Part shown: positions 1 through 9,227 of the stretch, in pieces
Numbering within the stretch: position 1 is the first letter of the stretch
Layout of the letters: each line of letters opens with the position of its first letter
Assembly (NCBI GenBank): GCA_942493145.1
Contig: OW818679.1
Location: 2,356,001-2,420,000, forward strand
Reading direction: 5' to 3'
Origin: ENR-C20 sp942493145
GTDB lineage: Bacteria > Bacillota > Clostridia > Acetivibrionales > DTU013
Length of the DNA: 64,000 nt
Notes under the pieces: model-generated
Seen by the model: only the letters and a program-made list of their open reading frames with translations
Databases searched by the model: none
Told to the model about the DNA's origin: nothing
Position numbers and translations under genes: made by a program

Positions 1-64
1 TGCGAAATTATCACTGAATTTATCACTGACACATTTATCCCTGACCATTCTGAATGCAGTATCC

Positions 65-793
65 CTATCTCTTCCCGCCCTTTGATGCAGAAGGCTTGCC
101 TCCACCTCTGGCTCCGCCCTTCAAAAGGACTGCATTAACTGCCACGACCGCAATAATCAACCAGAACGCCCCCCAAACGATCGCAGGGATGTGTGTCAGG
201 TTTTGCAATTGGACAGCGTCGGTCATGGGCTGTGTTGTATTCCAGCCCTGTATAAGCCCGAATCTTAGATTTATCTGCATTAGTATGGTATCAACAAAGG
301 TGTCATATATTGCATATGCTACGCTTGCGATACCGATAATGTCAATGACCCAGTCATTCAGCTTTTCATTGTGCAGCATGTAAAGAACCAGTACAAAGGC
401 TGCAAATGCAGCAGAATAGATGATTGTAAAAAGCGAATCACCATATTTTATAGAAACGGCAAGAAGCAGGATAGCAGCAGTCCCGAGAATAAATTTCTTG
501 AAAGGCGTCCTCTTTAGAAGCAGGATGAGGAGGGCAAAAAACAAACTGCCAAGATAGCCGCCATTTGCAATCATAAAAGCAGAAAACCCGTTCTTCGGAA
601 GTGTAAGTGCATAACCGCTCTCATTAAGATTTATTCTTAGTCCCGTTATCCCGTTGCCGAATATGATCGACATCAGTGAGTGCCCCAATTCATGTAAGAA
701 AACAGCAAAAAGCTTTAAAGGTTTTATCACAATAGTATCCCACAAGGCAACCACTATAACCATGATAGCCAGATACTTGCCTGTCTGTTTCAT
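65..793 (-). CDS. M50-like membrane metallopeptidase
   Basis: About 242 residues. An HELGH zinc-binding motif lies near residue 36, inside or beside the first hydrophobic segment, followed by several hydrophobic stretches. This is the layout of small peptidase M50B-like membrane proteins, which cleave or bind substrates at the membrane; the substrate is unknown. The ATG at 793 is chosen because a GGAGG lies about 9 nt upstream; the frame is open 27 codons further up without a better site. The C-terminus is a short Gly/Lys-rich cytoplasmic tail. It lies downstream of gpr in the same orientation but 150 bp away. Family assignment is good, function only inferred. Confidence 0.75.
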   Translation of the reverse strand: MKQTGKYLAIMVIVVALWDTIVIKPLKLFAVFLHELGHSLMSIIFGNGITGLRINLNESGYALTLPKNGFSAFMIANGGYLGSLFFALLILLLKRTPFKKFILGTAAILLLAVSIKYGDSLFTIIYSAAFAAFVLVLYMLHNEKLNDWVIDIIGIASVAYAIYDTFVDTILMQINLRFGLIQGWNTTQPMTDAVQLQNLTHIPAIVWGAFWLIIAVVAVNAVLLKGGARGGGKPSASKGGKR

Positions 794-950
794 ACGTTCA
801 GCCTCCAGAATGGTTTTGACTTTGTATACACACGTCAAAATTATACTGTTTTTGGGACAAAAAATAAAGCCCATCTTAACAGGGCAATTATTATTACCCG
901 AAGACAGGCATTCATATCATAAAGCAGGAAGCGCCACCAGCTCTGCCTGC

Positions 951-1952
951 CTAGTGGACATATCTGTTTACATCGTTCAGGGTGATACCCTGGTGCAAGG
1001 CAATGTTCAGTCCATTCGCAATTATTTTGGAGATCTTCTCGATTGCTTCATCTATTTCCTTGGGTGTTACGATGAGATTGCCTACATATGGTATCAATAA
1101 CTCCTGTATCATCTGATATTTCTCATTCCTGTCGATATTCTTCATCATATTGTAGAACTCGGTACCTTTTGGAGCCTGCTCTATCATGCTGTCCAACACG
1201 AGGTCAATGGTGTCGTTGGCCATTGTCGCCGCATCGACGACCGTTGGCACTCCTATTGCAATCACAGGGATCCCCATTGTTTCCCTTGAGAGCTCCATCC
1301 TTTTGTTCCCCACACCAGAGCCTGGTGCTATGCCTGTATCCGCCAGCTGTATTGTGGTGTTTACCCTTTCCAGCTTCCTTGAAGCAAGGGCGTCTATTGC
1401 TATAATATAATCAGGCCTGATCTTCTCAACTATCCCGCGAATTATCTCCCCGGTTTCTATGCCGGTTATCCCAAGAACTCCGGGCGATATGGCGCAGACC
1501 GGCCGTACACCTTTGTCGACCTGTTCAGGCACATATTCAAGGAGGTGTCTGGTTACCATCAAACTGGATACTACTTTCGGTCCGAGGGCATCAGGAGTTA
1601 CATTCCAGTTTCCCAGCCCTACTACAAGGACCACCGACTTCTCCTTAAGCTTAAGTATCCCTACCAGCTCTAAAGCCAATGCCTTACATGCATTTTCATA
1701 GAGGTTCTGATCGTTTTCTCTCAACCTTGGTATTTCAAGGGTAATGTAGCTACCCATAGGTTTACCTATGGATTTTTCACCTGCAGGTGATGTTACCCTT
1801 ACCCTGGTGATTCGTATATCATCATCACCTTCATTATCCATATCAACCCCGGGAATTGTCCCAACCCGGCTATTGCCTCCGGCATCTGTTTCCCGCAGCA
1901 ATTCTTGTGCTTCCAGTGTTAAATCAGTCCTGACATTGCGCATGTTTCTCAT
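951..1952 (-). CDS. gpr: Germination protease (spore protease) Gpr
   Basis: A 333-residue protein matching the A25 spore endopeptidase family over its full length. It begins with the Arg/Asn-rich RTDL pro-sequence region and contains the conserved VVGLGNWNVTPDALGP stretch, which is a family hallmark. Gpr is made as a zymogen in the forespore and degrades small acid-soluble spore proteins at germination. An AAAGGA lies 8 nt before the ATG. It stands next to rpsT, divergently transcribed, an arrangement common in Clostridia and Bacilli. Its presence is the first sign in the window that the organism sporulates. The forespore sigma-factor promoter was not resolved by eye. Confidence 0.95.
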   Translation of the reverse strand: MRNMRNVRTDLTLEAQELLRETDAGGNSRVGTIPGVDMDNEGDDDIRITRVRVTSPAGEKSIGKPMGSYITLEIPRLRENDQNLYENACKALALELVGILKLKEKSVVLVVGLGNWNVTPDALGPKVVSSLMVTRHLLEYVPEQVDKGVRPVCAISPGVLGITGIETGEIIRGIVEKIRPDYIIAIDALASRKLERVNTTIQLADTGIAPGSGVGNKRMELSRETMGIPVIAIGVPTVVDAATMANDTIDLVLDSMIEQAPKGTEFYNMMKNIDRNEKYQMIQELLIPYVGNLIVTPKEIDEAIEKISKIIANGLNIALHQGITLNDVNRYVH

Positions 1953-2168
1953 CTTATCAATCCTTTCTGTTCATCTCTATCCGGTTATATTATTGGTATT
2001 CAATCTGTTGATATTCACCTTTGATGTATTATTTTGCGAATTCTATGCTTGTATCATTCTTTTCCCTTGCTTTTTGACAGGTGGCATGGTAAAATATTCG
2101 TTGTTGATTTAATGACAGCGCATCGAAAAAAAGCCGTGCGCAATATTCATTCGCAGGAGGTGAAAGGT

Positions 2169-2432
2169 TTGCCAAATATAAAGTCTGCAATCAAAAGAGT
2201 TGAGGTAACAAAGTCAAAAACTCTTAAAAATACCATGAGGAAGTCGGCATTAAAGACTGCTATTAAAAAATGCAGTGAGACTATTGAAAAGAATGTTGAT
2301 ACCGCAGCAGCAGCTCTGAACAATACAGCAAAGATCATTGACAAGGCTGCAGCAAAGCATGTGCTTCATAAAAACACCGCTGCGAGAAGGAAATCCAAGC
2401 TTGCAAAAGCTATGAACGCTGCAGCGAAATAA
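2169..2432 (+). CDS. rpsT: 30S ribosomal protein S20
   Basis: An 87-residue, Lys/Ala-rich protein beginning MPNIKSAIKRVEV and ending in a basic tail, the standard form of bacterial S20, which binds 16S rRNA in the small subunit. The start is a TTG at 2169 with AGGAGG at 2155-2160, 8 nt upstream; the open frame extends back to 2034, but that part lacks S20 similarity. The gene is monocistronic, divergent from gpr, and is followed by a clear intrinsic terminator at 2492-2523. Confidence 0.97.
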   Translation: MPNIKSAIKRVEVTKSKTLKNTMRKSALKTAIKKCSETIEKNVDTAAAALNNTAKIIDKAAAKHVLHKNTAARRKSKLAKAMNAAAK

Positions 2433-2491
2433 TCACCGGCGTCAATTGAACGATAAAAAGTGATAATGAAGAATGGCTTAGCCATAAATGC

Positions 2492-2523
2492 AAAAAACGT
2501 ACTTCAAACTGGTACGTTTTTTT
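2492..2523 (+). terminator. Intrinsic terminator of rpsT
   Basis: An 11-bp inverted repeat, AAAAAACGTAC with GTACGTTTTTT, flanks a 9-nt loop, and the right arm runs into a T tract. It lies 60 bp after the rpsT stop codon. Confidence 0.85.
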
Positions 2524-2669
2524 ATTTATATTTTATTGCATTTTAGGTTATTTACAATTTTTACAAATACAATAACGAATTTATCGTGTATACTATAATT
2601 ACGTATATAAATGGGATTAACAAACCACCTATTAAAAGTGTTAAAAGCACATATAAGGAGTATGAATCA

Positions 2670-4415
2670 ATGGCGTCAAAAAAGCTGTACCAAGTTAGGA
2701 AAATCAGGGATCTGAAGGACATGCTTGAACAGAGTTGTTCCCTGTTTGGGGATAAAAGCGCCTTTTTGATCAGGGAAAAAGAAAACCAGTTTAGAGAAAT
2801 TAGTTACCGCCAGTTAGGTAATGATGTCGACGCCATAGGTACCGCACTCCTTGATTTGGGACTTGAAAATAAAATGATAGCCGTTTTTGGTGAAAACAGG
2901 TATGAATGGGCTGTAACCTATCTATCCGTAGTAAACGGAGTTGGAACAATTGTTCCGTTGGACAAGGAGCTTCCGGCCGATGAAATCGTCAACCTCCTGA
3001 ACAGATGCGGAGCTAGTGCAATTGTCTTTTCAGGCAAATACCGTAATCAAATGAAAAAACTCGCAGGTACCATTCCTTCTATACAGTACTATATTGATAT
3101 GGATCTCGTCGGGGATGAGGATGGGTTAAAATCCTTCAATGGCTTGCTTAATAAGGGCAAAGAGCTGAAAATTGCCGGTGATGACCGTTTCAGCAAGGCT
3201 GTTATCGATCCGGATGCCATGCGCATGCTGATATTCACATCCGGCACCACCGATCTGGCCAAAGGTGTCATGCTTTCACACAAGAATATATGTGCAAATC
3301 TTACCTCGGTATTTGCGACTGTCTATGTTGACACCAAGGATGTTTCCCTGTCCATTCTGCCCATGCATCATACCTATGAGTGTTCACTGGGCTTCCTGGG
3401 CTTTATATACAGCGGAGGCGCCATAGCATTCAATGAAGGTCTCAAATATATCCAGCGGAATTTGCAGGAGGTAAGGCCAACCATGCTGGTTACCGTCCCG
3501 CTGTTACTGGAGAACGTGCACAGGAAGATTATAGACAAGATTGGAAAAAGCAGGTTGGGCATGTTTAAATTCGAAGCAGCCCTTATCATAACCAACTTAC
3601 TGAATGATGCTTTCAGAATAGATATCCGCAAGAAAGTCTTCAAAGCAGTCCATGATACACTGGGCGGAAGGATGCGCCTTGTCATAACCGGCGCAGCTGC
3701 AATAAAGCCCGAAGTTTCCAGGTGCTTCAGAAGGATGGGTATATCTGTATTGCAAGGTTACGGTCTGACTGAATGCGCACCACTGGTGACAGGAAACCGG
3801 GACAAAAGCTTTGTAGACAAATCCGCCGGTTTGCCGATTCCAGGCGTCACGGTAAGGATAATCGATCCCGATGCCAATGGCATTGGTGAAATAGTCACAA
3901 AAGGCGACAATGTTATGCTTGGGTACTATAATAACAAGGAAGCCACGGATAAATGCCTGCATGACGGCTGGTTCCACACCGGCGATCTGGGTTATCTGGA
4001 CAAGAGGGGTTTCCTTTATATAACCGGGCGTATTAAAAATGTTATAGTGACCAAAAATGGCAAAAAGATATTCCCTGAAGAGGTGGAGGCCTATATCAAC
4101 CGCAGTCCCTTTGTTCAGGATTCACTGGTCTGGGGCAAATATGACGAATCCTCCGGAGAAACAATTGTATGTGCTCAGGTTCTACCCAATCTCGATGCTA
4201 TCAGTGAAAAAATAAAGGAAATGGCAAGCAACAAGGACGAACTTTTGAAAGCTATAAATGATGCAATAAATGAGGCTGTCAGGAACGCAAACAAGGATAT
4301 GCCTCTTTACAAACGCATAAGGGAGTTCACTATACGCGAAAAGGAATTTGTCAAAACCACTACGCAAAAGATAAAGAGATATATCGAAACCCCGAGTGTA
4401 AAGGCATTGATGTAA
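2670..4415 (+). CDS. AMP-dependent acyl-CoA synthetase (long-chain type)
   Basis: A 581-residue ANL-superfamily adenylating enzyme that would activate a carboxylic acid to acyl-AMP and then acyl-CoA. Visible motifs in order: the P-loop TSGTTDLAKGVMLSH, GYGLTECAP, DGWFHTGDLGYLD, GRIKNVIVTKNGKKIFPEE, and near the C-terminus TTTQKIKRY, which holds the catalytic lysine. The start at 2670 has AAGGAG 9 nt upstream; the frame is open for 28 further codons. The closest general type is long-chain fatty acid-CoA ligase (FadD-like), but the substrate cannot be read from the sequence. It is convergent with hbd, and the two are separated by a palindrome. Confidence 0.85.
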   Translation: MASKKLYQVRKIRDLKDMLEQSCSLFGDKSAFLIREKENQFREISYRQLGNDVDAIGTALLDLGLENKMIAVFGENRYEWAVTYLSVVNGVGTIVPLDKELPADEIVNLLNRCGASAIVFSGKYRNQMKKLAGTIPSIQYYIDMDLVGDEDGLKSFNGLLNKGKELKIAGDDRFSKAVIDPDAMRMLIFTSGTTDLAKGVMLSHKNICANLTSVFATVYVDTKDVSLSILPMHHTYECSLGFLGFIYSGGAIAFNEGLKYIQRNLQEVRPTMLVTVPLLLENVHRKIIDKIGKSRLGMFKFEAALIITNLLNDAFRIDIRKKVFKAVHDTLGGRMRLVITGAAAIKPEVSRCFRRMGISVLQGYGLTECAPLVTGNRDKSFVDKSAGLPIPGVTVRIIDPDANGIGEIVTKGDNVMLGYYNNKEATDKCLHDGWFHTGDLGYLDKRGFLYITGRIKNVIVTKNGKKIFPEEVEAYINRSPFVQDSLVWGKYDESSGETIVCAQVLPNLDAISEKIKEMASNKDELLKAINDAINEAVRNANKDMPLYKRIREFTIREKEFVKTTTQKIKRYIETPSVKALM

Positions 4416-4427
4416 TAATGGTTAATA

Positions 4428-4466
4428 ATTGGGACGGTTCTTAGCTATCGCGAGAACCGTCCCAAT
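4428..4466. repeat. GGGACGGTTCT palindrome between convergent genes
   Basis: A perfect 14-bp inverted repeat (ATTGGGACGGTTCT and its complement) encloses an 11-nt loop between the convergent acyl-CoA synthetase and hbd genes. It may act as a bidirectional terminator, although it lacks long T tracts. Its GGGAC core resembles the REP-like palindromes scattered in clostridial genomes, and a related element with a GGGACACTTC core lies at 16369-16421. Confidence 0.6.
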
Positions 4467-4503
4467 TTACTATCTATTTGCATAACAACCGTACCCTGAG
4501 TCA

Positions 4504-5346
4504 CTAATACTTGTATACGCCCTCTCCTGTTTTCCTTCCCAGTCTACCCGCTTCTACAAGTTCCTTCAGAAGCCTTGGTGTTTCCCATTGCGGTCCAAGC
4601 TTTTCCTTATAATACTCAAGTGAGCTTTTGAGGGTGTCCAGTCCAATGATGTCTGCAAGCTCAAAAGGACCTACCGGAAGATAAGTACCCTTCATCGCAG
4701 AATCTATATCCTCCGGCGTTGCCACACCCTCCTCACAAACCCTGAAAGCCTCAAGAAGCAAAGGAGTATATATCCTGTTGGCAATAAAGCCCGGGCTGTC
4801 TTTTTTGACCTCGACCGGATCCTTGCCCAACTTCAGCGATGCTTCTTTCAATGAAGCAATGGTTTCATCAGTGGTTTTATCTCCGCGTGTCAGCTCGACA
4901 ACCCTGGATGGCTGCAGGAAGAAGTGCATTCCAGAAAACCTTCCGGGATTTTTAAGCGCTTCTGCCAGCAACGTTATTGAAAAGGTGGATGTGTTTGTCA
5001 CTATAATGGCATCCTCGCGGCAATTCGCTTCAAGGGCTGCAAGTGTGCTGTTCTTTATTTCGATTTTTTCAGGAACAGCTTCAATGACAAGGTCTGCATT
5101 TTTTACTGCGGAGTAATCAGTAGCTGTGGAAAGTTTGCCGAGCATCTTAACACAATCTGCATCAGCAATGCCTTTCTTCAGGCACAGCTTCTCAACCAGT
5201 GCTTTGATATGATTTCTGGAAGCATCCAATATGTCAATGTTCATATCGAGTAAAACAACTTCAAACCCTGTCATCAGAGCCGATACTGTAATTCCCTGGC
5301 CCATTTTTCCGGCACCGATCATTCCTATTTTTGTAATTTTCATCAT
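4504..5346 (-). CDS. hbd: 3-hydroxybutyryl-CoA dehydrogenase
   Basis: 280 residues, the normal length for the short 3-hydroxyacyl-CoA dehydrogenases. The N-terminus carries the NAD(P)-binding GAGKMGQG loop; the middle has the TNTSTFSIT and GMHFF segments around the catalytic Ser/His region, and the C-terminal helical domain includes GPFELADIIGLD. It reduces acetoacetyl-CoA to 3-hydroxybutyryl-CoA in butyrate formation, which fits ptb and buk at 61-63 kb. Two in-frame ATGs (5346 and 5343) follow a GGAGG; the second has the better spacing of 7 nt. The crotonase, bcd and etf genes are not nearby. Confidence 0.93.
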   Translation of the reverse strand: MMKITKIGMIGAGKMGQGITVSALMTGFEVVLLDMNIDILDASRNHIKALVEKLCLKKGIADADCVKMLGKLSTATDYSAVKNADLVIEAVPEKIEIKNSTLAALEANCREDAIIVTNTSTFSITLLAEALKNPGRFSGMHFFLQPSRVVELTRGDKTTDETIASLKEASLKLGKDPVEVKKDSPGFIANRIYTPLLLEAFRVCEEGVATPEDIDSAMKGTYLPVGPFELADIIGLDTLKSSLEYYKEKLGPQWETPRLLKELVEAGRLGRKTGEGVYKY

Positions 5347-5373
5347 TATTCCTCCATTTATATACTGATATTA

Positions 5374-6513
5374 TCAGAATTCCGACATGGATATTATCAG
5401 CAACTCTACAGCTGCTTCGTCTTTAAGCTTTCCTGTCTTTACTGCCACATCCATTTCAAGTGCACTTTCCATGAGCTTTTTGAGCTTCACAACAGTGAAG
5501 CCTCCCGCTTGTTTAAGCACTTTGGAGGCTATGTATGGGGTAAGTCCCATCCCCTTTGCTATCTCATCATTATTGCATCCCTTGCTTTTCATTAGTTTAG
5601 CCTGAAGCAACTGCCGCAACTGTCTCGTTATCATGAAGAATATTTTCTGAACAGGCTCCTTAAGGATTAACATATCGTTGTACAATTTTAGTGCAGTTTT
5701 TGTATCTTTACTCACAATTGAATCAGTGATATCAAAAATTTTTGATTTTATTGATTTAATAGTAATTTTCAACAAATCTTCTTGTGTGACATCTTTTTTA
5801 TCGCCTGTATATGCTTTTAATTTTTCTATTTCATTCATGATTTCTGTCATTCCTGGTTCACAGTCATTAATAAATATTGCAGCAGTTTCGGTGCTGATTT
5901 CTTTTCCAGCTGCCCTGAATATCCTTATAACCCACCTTACCAGTTCATCGGGCTTCTGCCAGGGGAATTCCACCACCAAACCGGCTTTTTTTATGGCATC
6001 AACGATCTTAAGCCTTTTATCAATTTCATTTTCAACAAAGATCAGGCAGACATGCCCGGGCAGATCCTCCAGATATTCAAGAAATGAATTGTCAACTTTT
6101 TTGTTACTGCCGGATTTTTTTTCACCGGCGATTTTTTTACCACTGTCGGCTTTCATGCCACTTCCTTCATTGTTGTTACTATCGTCAGCTGGATTATTCT
6201 CTGTTTCAGCTTGTTTTTTTTGTGCTTTGAACAAGCCTGAATTCTTAACCAGCACAATTTTTTTATCGGAAAATGCCGGCATTGTCTCACAATTGCTGAT
6301 TATAGACGACTGCTCCAGTTTTCCTTCCAGCACCACTTTATTGAACAATTTCAGTTCCTCTGTCAGGAGTGCTTTTTCGATGATACCGGTATAATGTTTC
6401 GACATGTATTGCTCCGGGCCATAAAACAGATAAACCTTCCGAATCCTGTTGTTTTTTATATCATCCTTGAGTATATCAAGACTTTTATCTTCTTTCTGTT
6501 TATCAAAACTCAT
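5374..6513 (-). CDS. holA: DNA polymerase III subunit delta
   Basis: A 379-residue HolA-family clamp-loader subunit. The N-terminal part has the typical KVYLFYGPEQYMSKHY start and the C-terminal collar domain is recognisable. A Lys/Asn/Ser-rich low-complexity insert at about residues 95-140 is unusual and probably a surface loop. The delta subunit opens the beta clamp for loading during replication. GGAGG lies 5 nt before the ATG at 6513. The gene sits directly downstream of comEC, as in many Firmicutes. Confidence 0.92.
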   Translation of the reverse strand: MSFDKQKEDKSLDILKDDIKNNRIRKVYLFYGPEQYMSKHYTGIIEKALLTEELKLFNKVVLEGKLEQSSIISNCETMPAFSDKKIVLVKNSGLFKAQKKQAETENNPADDSNNNEGSGMKADSGKKIAGEKKSGSNKKVDNSFLEYLEDLPGHVCLIFVENEIDKRLKIVDAIKKAGLVVEFPWQKPDELVRWVIRIFRAAGKEISTETAAIFINDCEPGMTEIMNEIEKLKAYTGDKKDVTQEDLLKITIKSIKSKIFDITDSIVSKDTKTALKLYNDMLILKEPVQKIFFMITRQLRQLLQAKLMKSKGCNNDEIAKGMGLTPYIASKVLKQAGGFTVVKLKKLMESALEMDVAVKTGKLKDEAAVELLIISMSEF

Positions 6514-6552
6514 TCTTACCTCCGCTTAAAATTCATAAGCTTTTATTTTTCA

Positions 6553-9099
6553 TCAGTCGCTACCGGCGCTATTAACCATCCTGCTTATCCGGAGCATAGC
6601 CCGTTGTGCCCGGTGTCTGAAAAATTTTCCGCCCATCCGTATTACGACAGCACCGTCAGTATCTGTCCTGAATATCATAATACCGGCATCAGTTAATCCG
6701 GATATCACTTTTTGCGACGGATGGCCGAAATTGTTGCTGCCGACACAGATCACAGCAGCAATAGGGTTGACGCTATTAAGAAAAGGAATACCGGTTGATG
6801 TCCTGGAACCATGATGTGCTATCTTAATGACATCAGCCTTTATATCAGCGCCTTCTTCAAGGAGCCTGTCTTCAACCTCTGACCCTGCATCCCCGGTAAA
6901 TAATATTTTTACGTCATCACAAACTAATTTTACCACCAAAGAAGTATTATTGAAAGCATCAGAGGAAGTAATGGCGACATTGGAGATGTAGTTACCGGCT
7001 TCAGAAGGATTGGGAGGATTCATGACATTAAGACAGGTATCTTCATCGAGATGTATGATATCGCCTTTAGAACACAATGCTACATTGATATCCTTGCGCA
7101 TTGCAATATCAAGCAGATCTTCAAAGCCTGAATTCCACGATTGCAGCAGTTGGTCTGATTGCTCAATTTGCTCTGATAATCCGGGTACTTCGGGCAAAAT
7201 GAGGTTCTTCACCTCCAGCTTATCCATGACAGGAATAAGCCCCTGCACATGGTCTGTATGCCCGTGGGTAGCTATAATCGTATCCAGGGATGTCACCCCA
7301 TTATCCAGCAGGAATGGCAGGACAACTGTTTCCCCGACCCTTGAAGTCCTTTCGGGATTGGCACTCCCCCCTCCGTCTATAAGTACTGTTCTGCCTGTGC
7401 GTGTCCTGACGAAAATACAATCGCCCTCTCCTACATCAAGGAAAACCACTTCAAGTCCTTTTGGAACTAAACCCGGAAGGACGAATAACGCTGAGATGAT
7501 AACAGCCGTGGCAGCTCCAAGCGCAATACCGTTCTTCATGGATACCTTTGCCTTGTATATGGGGCCATACCTCAATAATAGGAAGATTACCGGGTAATAT
7601 GCAATGATGAGTATGGCAGGAGGTGTTACCGTTGTTAGTACGGCAAAAGGCACTCTGGAGGAAAGCTTTACGACGTACAGTATAAAGCTGAGCAGTGTGC
7701 AGTTAAAAAAGCCCAGAAGCTGTGAGAACCCGATATATATCAGTCCCAGTACTGCCATAGCCATACCGATGATGGTCACTGCCTCAAGAAGCGGGACCAC
7801 AAGAAGATTCGTTAAAACCGATATGACCGATACCCTGTTGAAATATACCAGAGTAAGCGGCAGTACGCCCAACTGGGCTGTTATTGTAGCTGCAAGTACA
7901 TCTGCAATTTTTCCAGGTATGTATTTGCGATGAATTAATTTCTTCACATCATTAAATAACAGTACAAGTGATATTGTAGCTGAAAATGACAGTTGAAATC
8001 CTATGTTGAAGAGCATATACGGGCTGTAAAGCAATAATACAACAGCCGAAGCTGCTATTATGGTCAATATGTCGGAATCCCTCATAAGTATCTGTCCGAC
8101 CAGAATAAAGGAAGCCATAATGACCGCCCTCAATACCGAGGGTTCCGAGCCTGTTATAAAGACGAAAACAATCAAAAAACATATGATTGAGATATTGGCA
8201 GCAGCTTTAGGGATCCTCAACTTTTTCAGCAGAAAGGCAAGTGGTAATACTATAAAAGCGATATTCGCACCTGAAACTGCCATGATATGTGTGAGCCCTG
8301 CATCGCTGAATGCATCTTCCACTTCAGTTGTCAGTCCATCCCGGCTGCCGATCAGGATTCCACCCAAAAGTCCCGCCTGCTGTTTCGGCAGGCTGTCCTC
8401 TATAACACTGATTATCCTCTCTTTCAGCCTCAGCCCCTGTTCTGTCGGCCATGATGTTTTCATGTCGCCGCACAGTTTGACATTCAATGAAAATATCCTT
8501 GCCGCCACTCCTTTTCGGGCAAGATAAGCTCTGTAGTCAAACCCTCCCGGATTCCTTATCCCGGAAGGCTTGACGAGTTTCCCTTCAAAAGTTACCCTAC
8601 TTCCATACTCAAGAATGTTTTGACCATCTTCAAGCATTGTGGCAAGCATCAAATTCCAATATCCCTCAGATTTTGATGTCCCATTATCCGTTTCCCCCTC
8701 ATTTTTTGCATCATTTATTGCCGATACTTGCAAAGGCCTTATTATATAAGATACTTTGGAATCCTTTATCTCCGGCCCGGAGGCCACATACCCCATCACA
8801 AATACGGTCTGTCCGTCATATGGTGAATATCCTGAACGATTGGAGTCTTCAAGCAGCATGAACCGGAATGCTCCAATTGAGAAAAATATTATCATCCCAA
8901 TGACGAGGCTCTTCTCAAAATCAAAAAGTATTTTTGTCGCACATGTAAGTGCAAAAAACAATATTACTGAAAATACAGTTGCCAACAGTGTCTTTTTGAG
9001 AGAACCAGCTGTTTGAGCAGCAAGTATTCCTAAAGTAAGGGCCATCGCAAACATTACAAGCGGTCGTTTTTTAATGCAGTCAAGCTGAAAGTTGTTCAT
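6553..9099 (-). CDS. comEC: ComEC/Rec2 DNA-uptake channel
   Basis: About 848 residues with the three-part ComEC layout: an N-terminal DUF4131-type membrane region, a central competence domain with many hydrophobic helices (DAGLTHIMAVSGANIAF region), and a C-terminal metallo-beta-lactamase-like domain with THGHTDHVQG, FTGDAG and IAHHGSRTST metal-site motifs. It forms the inner-membrane channel for single-stranded DNA. The ATG at 9099 is chosen tentatively; a TTG at 9135 is also possible, and neither has a strong Shine-Dalgarno. comEA is not in the window. Whether the organism is competent cannot be told. Confidence 0.92.
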   Translation of the reverse strand: MNNFQLDCIKKRPLVMFAMALTLGILAAQTAGSLKKTLLATVFSVILFFALTCATKILFDFEKSLVIGMIIFFSIGAFRFMLLEDSNRSGYSPYDGQTVFVMGYVASGPEIKDSKVSYIIRPLQVSAINDAKNEGETDNGTSKSEGYWNLMLATMLEDGQNILEYGSRVTFEGKLVKPSGIRNPGGFDYRAYLARKGVAARIFSLNVKLCGDMKTSWPTEQGLRLKERIISVIEDSLPKQQAGLLGGILIGSRDGLTTEVEDAFSDAGLTHIMAVSGANIAFIVLPLAFLLKKLRIPKAAANISIICFLIVFVFITGSEPSVLRAVIMASFILVGQILMRDSDILTIIAASAVVLLLYSPYMLFNIGFQLSFSATISLVLLFNDVKKLIHRKYIPGKIADVLAATITAQLGVLPLTLVYFNRVSVISVLTNLLVVPLLEAVTIIGMAMAVLGLIYIGFSQLLGFFNCTLLSFILYVVKLSSRVPFAVLTTVTPPAILIIAYYPVIFLLLRYGPIYKAKVSMKNGIALGAATAVIISALFVLPGLVPKGLEVVFLDVGEGDCIFVRTRTGRTVLIDGGGSANPERTSRVGETVVLPFLLDNGVTSLDTIIATHGHTDHVQGLIPVMDKLEVKNLILPEVPGLSEQIEQSDQLLQSWNSGFEDLLDIAMRKDINVALCSKGDIIHLDEDTCLNVMNPPNPSEAGNYISNVAITSSDAFNNTSLVVKLVCDDVKILFTGDAGSEVEDRLLEEGADIKADVIKIAHHGSRTSTGIPFLNSVNPIAAVICVGSNNFGHPSQKVISGLTDAGIMIFRTDTDGAVVIRMGGKFFRHRAQRAMLRISRMVNSAGSD

Positions 9100-9160
9100 A
9101 TGTAATATTTTTACATATTTTTCGACTAATTTCAAGTATTTTCCATTGTTAAAATAAAGA

Positions 9161-9195
9161 AAAGATTGTCTTCTGACTGACTGAAGACAATCTTT
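9161..9195 (-). terminator. Terminator after ispH-S1
   Basis: A perfect 13-bp inverted repeat (AAAGATTGTCTTC and complement) has a 9-nt loop and, read on the minus strand, runs into a T-rich stretch. It lies just after the stop codon of the IspH-S1 gene and before comEC. Confidence 0.8.
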
Positions 9196-9227
9196 CTATA
9201 TTAATCATAAAAGTTGTTTATCTCGTT